A stretch of DNA of 11,145 nt from an uncultured Pedobacter sp. (GTDB taxonomy: Bacteria > Bacteroidota > Bacteroidia > Sphingobacteriales > Sphingobacteriaceae). Both the position numbers and the translations under genes were made by a program. The notes under the pieces are model-generated. The model worked only from the letters and a program-made list of their open reading frames with translations, had not been told where the DNA came from and ran no database searches. This document shows positions 5,688-11,145 of this stretch, piece after piece (the first letter of the stretch is position 1; the number at the start of each line of letters is the position of its first letter). Location of the stretch: assembly GCA_946478755.1 (NCBI GenBank), contig CAMLDJ010000171.1, positions 1-11,145 on the forward strand, read 5' to 3'.

Positions 5688-7357
5688 GGAACGGCAGAAA
5701 CTGGCTTAAAGCAGGAATTTTTATTGCTGTATTGATCCTGGTAAATATAGCAGCCCGGTACCTGTACACCAGGATTGATTTTACCAAAGAGGGGCGGTTC
5801 ACGCTGAGTCCTAAAACGAAATCCATTTTAAAGGAGGCGAAGCATCCCATCAGCATTACTGTTTTTCTGGATGGTGAGCTTCCCGCAGCATTTAAAAGAC
5901 TCAGAAATGCCACCAGGGACCTGCTAACCGACTACAGGGCTTATGCGGGAAGGGATGTCAAAGTCATATTCGCAGATCCTATTGCCGGATTGTCTGCTGC
6001 CGAGCAGGATACCGCCATTCATAACCTGTACCAGGCGGGAATTGAACCGACAACCCTGAACATTAAAAATGACAATGGTTTTGCGCAGAAAACGATTTTC
6101 CCTATGGCCATTATTGCAGCTGATGGAAAACGGCTTCCGGTAAAGTTGTTACAGAATATGGATGCCACAGGCAACTATGAAGAAAACATCAACAACTCCA
6201 TCCAGAATCTGGAATATGTTTTTACTTCCGGTATTCAGAAGGTGCTCAGGGGCGATCACGCGCGTATAGGTTTCACCGAAGGGAATGGAGAGCTGTCTGA
6301 CGTCTTTCTAAGCGATGCTATAAAAAGCCTTTCTGAAAGTTACGAGGTGGGAAGGGTGAACCTGAACCTGATCGATAGGACAGGCCTGGACAAACTGAAG
6401 CTGCTGGTAGTCGCCAAACCGCAAAAGGAGTTTACCGAAGCCGAGAAGTATAAACTCAATTATTTTATGATGAATGGCGGCAGGATCGTCTGGTGTATTG
6501 ACCAGGTTGGGGCAGATCTGGATAGTTTAAAAGGGCCCGGACAACTGGCCTTTAACCGCAGCCTGAACCTCGACGATATGCTGTTCATGTACGGCGCCAG
6601 GGTGAACTATAACCTGCTGGCAGACGCCAATTGCGCGGAGATCCCTTTAGCCATGGGTGGGGCACAGGGACAGATCCAGATGGCACCATGGGTATATTAT
6701 CCTTTGCTGATGCCTGATACCGCAAGCTACCTGGTCAGGAACATTGATAACATAAAAGGAGAATTTGTCAGTACCGTAGATACCATAGGAATAAAGGGTC
6801 TCAGCAAAAGCGTTATTCTGCACAGTTCGGCTTTTAACAAGGTTTTCAATACCCCGAAGATGCTTTCCTTACAAATGGTTGCCGAGCAGCCGGATCCCAG
6901 GGACTATGCGAATCCGCCGCAACCCACAGGGGTGTTGCTTGAAGGTAGTTTCCCATCCGTATTTCTGAACCGTGCCCTACCCGCCGGAATAGAGGAGCCA
7001 TATCCCTTGCCTGCAAGAAGTAAAGCCACTAAAATGATTGTCATTGGTGATGGGGATATCTTCAAAAATCAGGTGAGCAGCAGGGACGGATCTGCATTTC
7101 CCCTGGGTTTTGACCGCTATACGCAAAGAAATTTTGGAAATAAGGCACTATTGCTAAATATCGCCGATTACCTGAGCAATGACGATAACTTAATCGCCCT
7201 GCGCAATAAAGAGGTTAAAATCAGGTTATTGGATAAAGCGAAATTACGTGCCGAAAAACTGCAGTGGCAGCTGGTCAATGTGCTGTTGCCTTTGGTATTG
7301 TTAATATCGTTCGCAATTTTTCAACATTATTACCGTAAACATAAGTATGCAAGGTAA
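5681..7357 (+). CDS. gldG: GldG, auxiliary membrane subunit of Gld ABC transporter
   Basis: The 558-aa protein has one N-terminal membrane segment (about 9-27), a large extracytoplasmic domain and one C-terminal membrane segment (about 531-547) followed by a basic tail, R-K-H-K-Y-A-R. That is the layout of GldG (ABC_transp_aux / DUF4350-like region), which partners GldF. The N-terminal motif R-I-D-F-T-K-E-G-R-F-T-L-S at about 31-43 is typical of the family. The soluble part has an alternating strand-helix pattern ending in V-I-G-D-G-D-I-F near residue 455. It starts inside the end of gldF and ends 35 bp before dnaN with no hairpin, so dnaN may receive some read-through. No truncation or frameshift is seen. 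Confidence 0.92.
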   Translation: MVRNGRNWLKAGIFIAVLILVNIAARYLYTRIDFTKEGRFTLSPKTKSILKEAKHPISITVFLDGELPAAFKRLRNATRDLLTDYRAYAGRDVKVIFADPIAGLSAAEQDTAIHNLYQAGIEPTTLNIKNDNGFAQKTIFPMAIIAADGKRLPVKLLQNMDATGNYEENINNSIQNLEYVFTSGIQKVLRGDHARIGFTEGNGELSDVFLSDAIKSLSESYEVGRVNLNLIDRTGLDKLKLLVVAKPQKEFTEAEKYKLNYFMMNGGRIVWCIDQVGADLDSLKGPGQLAFNRSLNLDDMLFMYGARVNYNLLADANCAEIPLAMGGAQGQIQMAPWVYYPLLMPDTASYLVRNIDNIKGEFVSTVDTIGIKGLSKSVILHSSAFNKVFNTPKMLSLQMVAEQPDPRDYANPPQPTGVLLEGSFPSVFLNRALPAGIEEPYPLPARSKATKMIVIGDGDIFKNQVSSRDGSAFPLGFDRYTQRNFGNKALLLNIADYLSNDDNLIALRNKEVKIRLLDKAKLRAEKLQWQLVNVLLPLVLLISFAIFQHYYRKHKYAR

Positions 7358-7363
7358 TTTTTA

Positions 7364-7371
7364 TATTTTTG
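7364..7371 (+). promoter_or_regulatory. -7 box candidate for dnaN
   Basis: TATTTTTG is an exact match to the Bacteroidota -7 consensus TAnnTTTG and ends 21 bp before the dnaN ATG. No TTTG is visible near -33. It suggests that dnaN has its own promoter in the 35-bp gap after gldG. Confidence 0.42.
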
Positions 7372-7392
7372 AGAACTGACTAGATCATAACT

Positions 7393-8517
7393 ATGAGATT
7401 TATTGTATCCACATCAACGCTTTTAAAACATTTGCAAACAGTTAATGGTGCTTCAAGCAGCAGCACTGTTCTGCCTATACTGGAGAATTTTCTGTTTGAG
7501 ATTAAGGACGGAAATTTAACGATATCTGCTACAGATTTACAGACTAGCATGACCACCTCTTTACCTGTCGAATCTAAAGAAGGCGGTAAAGTTGCCGTAC
7601 CTGCAAGAATATTATTAGATACCCTGAAAACATTGCCTGATCAGCCGATCTCCTTCAATATTGATGACAGCACTTTCTCTATCGAGATTAGCGCAGGTGA
7701 TGGTAAGTATAAATTAAGTGGAGAGAATGGCGATGATTTTCCAAAGATACCGGTAGTAGAAAATGCATCTTCGGTAAACCTGCCTGCTTCTGTCTTAACT
7801 GAGGCCATTACCAAAACCATTTTTGCGGTAAGCAGTGATGAACTTCGTCCGGCGATGACGGGTGTGTTCTGTCAGCTTTCCGATCAGCACATCACTTTTG
7901 TGGCTACTGATGCACACAAACTGGTAAGATACAGACGTATGGACAGTAAAGCAGATAAAAGCTCATCTTTTATATTGCCTAAAAAAGCACTGACCCTGTT
8001 AAAAGCGGCTTTGCCATCTACAGATATCAATGTATCGGTCGACTACAATGCGACAAGTGCATTTTTTAAATTTGAAAACATAAACCTGGTTTGTCGTTTA
8101 ATTGATGAGCGTTATCCGGATTATGAAGCGGTTATTCCAGCTAATAATCCTAACAAATTGGTGATAGACAGGGCTTTATTCCTAAATACCCTACGCAGGG
8201 TCGTTATTTTTGCAAACAAAACAACCCATCAGGTAAGGCTAAAGATCAACGGCAGTGAATTAAATATTTCGTCTGAAGATCTGGATTTTGCCAACGAGGC
8301 ACATGAGCGTTTGAGTTGTCATTATGAAGGTGAAGACCTGGAGATCGGCTTCAACGCAAAGTTCTTAGTAGAGATGCTGAGCAATTTAAGTGGTGAGGAA
8401 GTAACCCTGGAACTTTCCACTCCAAACAGGGCTGGCTTGCTTATCCCTCAAACAAATGATGAAAATGAGGACGTCCTGATGCTGGTTATGCCAGTTATGT
8501 TAAACAATTACAATTAA
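7393..8517 (+). CDS. dnaN: DNA polymerase III subunit beta (sliding clamp)
   Basis: DnaN forms the ring-shaped dimer that clamps DNA polymerase III to DNA during replication and also serves as a docking platform for repair proteins. The 374-aa length fits the family. The three clamp domains lie at roughly 1-120, 128-245 and 247-374, with familiar stretches such as L-P-I-L-E-N-F-L-F near 27-35, F-V-A-T-D-A-H-K-L-V-R in domain 2, and the C-terminal L-V-M-P-V-M-L. The start ATG at 7393 gives M-R-F-I-V-S-T, a normal N-terminus. It follows gldFG directly, an arrangement I recall from other Bacteroidota. There is no dnaA or gyrB next to it, so it does not mark an origin here. A hairpin terminator follows 20 bp after the stop. 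Confidence 0.98.
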   Translation: MRFIVSTSTLLKHLQTVNGASSSSTVLPILENFLFEIKDGNLTISATDLQTSMTTSLPVESKEGGKVAVPARILLDTLKTLPDQPISFNIDDSTFSIEISAGDGKYKLSGENGDDFPKIPVVENASSVNLPASVLTEAITKTIFAVSSDELRPAMTGVFCQLSDQHITFVATDAHKLVRYRRMDSKADKSSSFILPKKALTLLKAALPSTDINVSVDYNATSAFFKFENINLVCRLIDERYPDYEAVIPANNPNKLVIDRALFLNTLRRVVIFANKTTHQVRLKINGSELNISSEDLDFANEAHERLSCHYEGEDLEIGFNAKFLVEMLSNLSGEEVTLELSTPNRAGLLIPQTNDENEDVLMLVMPVMLNNYN

Positions 8518-8537
8518 TTTTTAAACAAAATACATAG

Positions 8538-8566
8538 AAATGGCTTGGTTTTTGACCAAGCTATTT
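8538..8566 (+). terminator. Intrinsic terminator after dnaN
   Basis: AAATGGCTTGGT at 8538-8549 and ACCAAGCTATTT at 8555-8566 form a 12-bp stem with one G-T pair and a TTTTG loop, followed by GTTTT. Its position after the dnaN stop fits termination. It also occupies the region where an upstream ATG (8540) of the next frame lies, which argues against that start. Confidence 0.85.
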
Positions 8567-8590
8567 TGTTTTAATGGAAAAAATTCAATT

Positions 8591-9301
8591 ATGAAATCAT
8601 CATTTATATTGTCACGAAAAGCCTGGATGGCTTTTGTGATTGCTTGCTCGGGTATACTGCTGCTTTCTTCCTGCAGGAAAAACCGCGATATTGAGCCGGA
8701 ACCCGTAGGAGAAGCGAAAGTGAGGTATGTAAATACCATTCAGGGCTCAGCCGATCAGGACCTGTATGTGAATGGTACGAAAAAAAGTACCGATGCGGTA
8801 GCTTATGGTAGTGCGTCAGCGTACATAACCATTACTTCTGGTCCCAACTCATTTAAGTATTATAATACCGGAACTACAACAGTTAGCGCTGAATCATCAA
8901 GTTATAATTTTCCGATCGGTATAAGCGCCACTGTATTTAATTATCAAAATGCCACCGGCGAGTATGGTGTATTTGCTGTGGGGGATGACATGTCCGCCCC
9001 GGCTGCCGGCAAAGCAAAAGTCAGGTTTATTTATATCAACAGTTTCGCGGGCACAACTGTACCTGGTACAGTGAAAGTTTCGGTCGTTGGGCAGACAACA
9101 GTACTGATCCCGGCGCTGGCGTGGGGAGATGTAACGACAGCTTATGTTGCTGTTGATCCGGGAGCCAAATTCACTTTCACTACTACTGGCACAGCGAGTG
9201 CCGAATTAGACGGTGGAATTGTTGCAGGTAAGAATTATACGGTATGGATTGATGGCACTTCAGCTGCCAGCGTAACTGGACACATTATTCTTCAAAACTA
9301 A
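8591..9301 (+). CDS. DUF4397 domain lipoprotein
   Basis: I chose ATG 8591 over the in-frame ATG at 8540, because the earlier one lies inside the dnaN terminator stem and adds 17 residues ahead of a good signal peptide. From 8591 the protein is 236 aa, with a basic n-region, a hydrophobic core and a lipobox L-S-S-C28, so it should be a lipoprotein. From about residue 41 it shows the DUF4397 pattern (A-K-V-R-Y-V-N followed by a D-L-Y-V-N-G strand), and a second similar unit begins near 140 (A-K-V-R-F-I-Y-I-N), suggesting an internal duplication of beta-sandwich units. DUF4397 is common in Bacteroidota surface or periplasmic lipoproteins, but its function is unknown. A small palindrome and a hairpin follow the stop. 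It is probably monocistronic. Confidence 0.85.
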   Translation: MKSSFILSRKAWMAFVIACSGILLLSSCRKNRDIEPEPVGEAKVRYVNTIQGSADQDLYVNGTKKSTDAVAYGSASAYITITSGPNSFKYYNTGTTTVSAESSSYNFPIGISATVFNYQNATGEYGVFAVGDDMSAPAAGKAKVRFIYINSFAGTTVPGTVKVSVVGQTTVLIPALAWGDVTTAYVAVDPGAKFTFTTTGTASAELDGGIVAGKNYTVWIDGTSAASVTGHIILQN

Positions 9302-9302
9302 T

Positions 9303-9322
9303 TTTTATACATCCGTATAAAA
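9303..9322. other. Inverted repeat after DUF4397 gene
   Basis: TTTTATAC and GTATAAAA form a perfect 8-bp inverted repeat around ATCC, starting 2 bp after the stop codon. It could be a weak hairpin in the 3' end of the transcript or an operator for dedA. No T-tract follows and the stem is AT-only apart from one pair, so termination by this element alone is unlikely. Confidence 0.35.
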
Positions 9323-9342
9323 TTATTATGACATTTCTATTC

Positions 9343-9378
9343 TTAAAAATATCATGGTTATTGCCATGATATTTTTAA
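9343..9378. terminator. 15-bp perfect-stem terminator between DUF4397 gene and dedA
   Basis: Arms 9343-9357 and 9364-9378 are perfect reverse complements around a TTATTG loop. The stem is ATCATGG-based with A5 on one side and T5 on the other, followed by TTTT, so it suits rho-independent termination. It lies 42 bp after the DUF4397 stop, and its right end overlaps the candidate dedA -7 box. Confidence 0.85.
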
Positions 9379-9383
9379 TTTTG
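9376..9383 (+). promoter_or_regulatory. -7 box candidate for dedA
   Basis: TAATTTTG is an exact TAnnTTTG match ending 19 bp before the dedA TTG start. Its first three bases are the last bases of the terminator's right arm, so terminator and promoter overlap. No clear -33 TTTG was found. Confidence 0.42.
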
Positions 9384-9402
9384 GGGCTTAAATTATAAGA
9401 AT

Positions 9403-10095
9403 TTGGAATTTTTTAGTTTTATAGTAGACTTCCTCCTGCATATCGACAAGCACCTGGAAGAGATCATCAGAGATTACAGCACCTGGACTTACGCCATCCT
9501 CTTTCTTATTATTTTTGCTGAAACCGGCTTTGTAGTGACCCCTTTTTTACCAGGCGATTCCCTGCTTTTTGCTATGGGCGCGCTGATCGCCGGGGGCAAT
9601 ACCGGCCTGAGCATCTGGGTAATGATGCTGCTGCTCATGGTTGCGGCAGTTTTAGGGAATTCTCTTAACTATAAGCTGGGCAGCTTTTTTGGCGTAAAAG
9701 TGTTTAAACCGGAGAATAAGATCCTCAAACTCGAATATTACAACCAGTCGCATATGTTCTTCGAAAAGCATGGCGGCAAAGCCATCATATTCAGCAGGTT
9801 CCTGCCTATATTCAGAACAATAGCCCCGTTTGTAGCGGGCGTGGCTAAAATGCCTTTTGGCAGGTTTACCCTGTTCAACATCATTGGTGGGGTGGCATGG
9901 ATTGCCAGTTTGCTGATGGCGGGATTTTTACTCGGCCAGATTCCGGTGGTGAAGAAGAACTTTGATATCGTGATTGTGGTTATTGCAGTGGTTACTTTCT
10001 TCCCTGCTATATTTGCTGCCGTTAAATCCAGGTTTAAGAAAAAAGCGGTCGTCATTATCGAAACCCCTGTAACGGAAGAAGAGAACATCCGTTAG
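9403..10095 (+). CDS. DedA family membrane protein
   Basis: The 230-aa integral membrane protein belongs to the DedA (SNARE-associated/VTT) family, linked in other bacteria to lipid-carrier recycling and envelope or proton homeostasis. Conserved features are E40 in F-A-E-T-G, D52 in L-P-G-D-S, and the block F-S-R132-F-L-P-I-F-R138 leading to A-G146. These correspond to the essential acidic pair and arginine pair described for Escherichia coli members (E39, D51, R130, R136). Hydrophobic segments are at about 29-60, 68-92, 127-150, 155-175 and 187-205, and the tail is basic. The start is TTG 9403: an in-frame stop lies at 9376-9378 and no ATG occurs before residue 58. It follows a terminator, and its stop overlaps the stop of the opposing gene. 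The particular transported lipid is not shown by the sequence. Confidence 0.9.
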   Translation: MEFFSFIVDFLLHIDKHLEEIIRDYSTWTYAILFLIIFAETGFVVTPFLPGDSLLFAMGALIAGGNTGLSIWVMMLLLMVAAVLGNSLNYKLGSFFGVKVFKPENKILKLEYYNQSHMFFEKHGGKAIIFSRFLPIFRTIAPFVAGVAKMPFGRFTLFNIIGGVAWIASLLMAGFLLGQIPVVKKNFDIVIVVIAVVTFFPAIFAAVKSRFKKKAVVIIETPVTEEENIR

Positions 10096-11042
10096 TTTTC
10101 GCGTCCGATGATCCGCCCTTTGCGGTAAGCCTTTTCTATGTCTTTTATCGGTACTTCCGTGTCTGTAGCACGTCTGATCATATTTTTTAATATGGGCTGT
10201 CCGGCATCAATCCAGGCCGTGTACCAATAGGAGCCTATACTAGATATGGCTGAGCGCATCTGCCGCTCTACCATGTTTTCCATCTCATCATGATAGGCTT
10301 TTGAATAGGCCAGGGAATATTGGCGGGTTACCTGGTGGTTTCTCTCGGAAAAACTATATTTTTTGTAGGCAGGAAAGCTGGCATTGAGTTTTGCCTCGAA
10401 GCGGAGTACGGTGTCTACCATTTTATGGGTATGCTTTACGATTTTCCAGGCTTCCATCAATGGGCTTTCTATATACCGGGCGGTTCCGACTACATAGTTG
10501 TAACGTTTGGCAAACAGTTCGGGCAGCCTGCTTTCCCAAAACGCATGAATACCAGTCTGGTTGGTCAGTTGTCCGTTATGGTTTTGCGTGGTGTGTAGCG
10601 GTACATGAGCATCAGCGATGTAGTGGCCAAGATAGGCCGAATAGATCAGGATCTTTAAAGAATCCTTCTCCTTGAAGGCATTCACCAGTTTATAATAGCT
10701 CTTCTGGATTTGCCAGGGCAGAATCCCTTGCTGGTTTAGTTTAGACAACCCGTACTTTTTGACGGCATCATCCCATTTATAGGGAATACTGTCTATATGC
10801 TTTTCATATAACTCCACATCAAGGTAATGTCTGGCGGCTTCGGCCGTGTCTGCATACCTGCGCTTGTCTGCATCTACCGCATGATCACTCAGGTATTGTA
10901 TATTGTACTTATAAAACTGATTCATGCCTGCCGGAAGGGTAAATACGGCCAGCCGGTTGATGCGCATATGGGCATAGAAGCCCCATGAACTGCATATCAT
11001 AAAGATGCTAAGCAGACTTACGGTAATCCATATAGGTTTCAT
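10092..11042 (-). CDS. Secreted zinc-dependent phospholipase C / S1-P1 nuclease-like enzyme
   Basis: I use ATG 11042 (316 aa); a TTG at 11060 would add six residues ahead of a good signal peptide. The signal sequence ends C-S-S19, so the mature protein starts with Trp20, which in this fold binds zinc through its free N-terminus. Other ligand positions are visible: H25, D57 or D59, H72, H140-x3-D144, H150, and H166-x3-E170. The spacing matches P1 nuclease (W1, H6) near the N-terminus and Bacillus phospholipase C near the C-terminus, where the last ligand is Glu rather than the Asp of P1 nuclease. It is probably a three-zinc phosphodiesterase acting outside the inner membrane, cutting phospholipid or nucleic acid; the sequence does not decide which. 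It lies 38 bp downstream of a partial gene on the same strand, so it may be in an operon with it. Confidence 0.88.
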   Translation of the reverse strand: MKPIWITVSLLSIFMICSSWGFYAHMRINRLAVFTLPAGMNQFYKYNIQYLSDHAVDADKRRYADTAEAARHYLDVELYEKHIDSIPYKWDDAVKKYGLSKLNQQGILPWQIQKSYYKLVNAFKEKDSLKILIYSAYLGHYIADAHVPLHTTQNHNGQLTNQTGIHAFWESRLPELFAKRYNYVVGTARYIESPLMEAWKIVKHTHKMVDTVLRFEAKLNASFPAYKKYSFSERNHQVTRQYSLAYSKAYHDEMENMVERQMRSAISSIGSYWYTAWIDAGQPILKNMIRRATDTEVPIKDIEKAYRKGRIIGREN

Positions 11043-11080
11043 TAGGGTAAGTCTATACAAAACTGGCTGTTGCCTGGTAA

Positions 11081-11145
11081 TTATTCGATACTTTTTCCCT
11101 TCATCGCAGAAGAAACGGCTACGTCCATTACCCTTTCGGCAAATG
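11081..11145 (-). CDS. C-terminal fragment of unidentified gene
   Basis: An open frame enters from the right edge and ends at TAA 11081-11083. The 20 visible residues end A-M-K-G-K-S-I-E and look like an amphipathic helix followed by a short strand. The ending recalls C-termini of Gfo/Idh/MocA oxidoreductases, but that is too little to name it. Support for it being real comes from the open frame, the protein-like composition and the tight 38-bp spacing to the next minus-strand gene. The start is outside the window. Confidence 0.55.
   Translation of the reverse strand, partial: FAERVMDVAVSSAMKGKSIE

Noticed and set aside
5057..5913. Open frames at 5057-5503 (+) and 5626-5913 (-)
   Set aside because: These are alternative-frame readings of gldF and gldG, which are conserved, coupled genes.
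7393..8517. Chromosome origin near dnaN
   Set aside because: No dnaA gene, DnaA-box cluster or AT-rich unwinding region is visible; in this clade dnaN is often away from the origin.
8521..8739. Minus-strand frame overlapping the dnaN terminator and lipoprotein start
   Set aside because: It crosses a terminator and the signal peptide of a well-supported gene and has no recognisable features.
9738..10675. Open frames at 9738-10088 (-), 10320-10598 (+) and 10391-10675 (+)
   Set aside because: They are antisense to dedA and to the zinc enzyme gene; the real frames contain the conserved catalytic residues.

Overview
The window looks like a chromosomal segment of a Bacteroidota bacterium, most likely a Sphingobacteriaceae member near Pedobacter. 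That placement is inferred from the gene families present (GldA/GldF/GldG, PorT-like outer-membrane barrels, a DUF6266 protein, a DUF4397 lipoprotein). It also rests on AT-rich leaders without clear Shine-Dalgarno sequences, TTG starts, and TAnnTTTG-type promoter boxes ahead of dnaN and dedA. No rRNA, tRNA, CRISPR array, insertion sequence or integrase was seen.

Layout. 1-1016 (minus): a lipoprotein M23-type peptidase whose 3' end lies outside the window. 1017-1183: divergent intergenic region with a perfect 14-bp palindrome. 1184-1894 (+): a short GldA-type ABC ATPase. 2043-2705 and 2856-3371 (+): two secreted outer-membrane beta-barrel proteins, each followed by a strong hairpin terminator. 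3466-4107 (minus): a DUF6266 protein of unknown function. 4108-4399: a repeat-bearing spacer with four 11-bp tandem repeats and three TTCGACT copies. 4400-4918 (+): a third barrel, clearly paralogous to the one at 2856. 4959-7357 (+): gldF and gldG, overlapping by 7 bp. 7393-8517 (+): dnaN, the beta sliding clamp, ending in a hairpin terminator. 8591-9301 (+): a DUF4397 lipoprotein. 9403-10095 (+): a DedA-family membrane protein. 10092-11042 (minus): a secreted zinc-dependent phospholipase C / P1-nuclease-like enzyme whose stop overlaps the dedA stop. 11081-11145 (minus): the last 20 codons of an unidentified gene.

How the genes work together. GldA (ATPase), GldF (permease) and GldG (auxiliary membrane protein) are expected to form one ABC transporter associated with gliding and envelope function in Bacteroidota. 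Here gldA lies about 3 kb upstream of gldFG, separated by barrel genes and the DUF6266 gene. Much of the rest is envelope-directed: a lipoprotein peptidase, three barrels, a DUF4397 lipoprotein, a DedA lipid-handling protein and a secreted zinc enzyme. dnaN is the one replication gene.

Most of the window is ordinary core or envelope genome. The part most worth a second look is 3391-4400: a lone inverted DUF6266 gene between two barrel paralogs, bounded by a perfect 20-bp-stem terminator on one side and short phased repeats on the other. No complete new system could be demonstrated.
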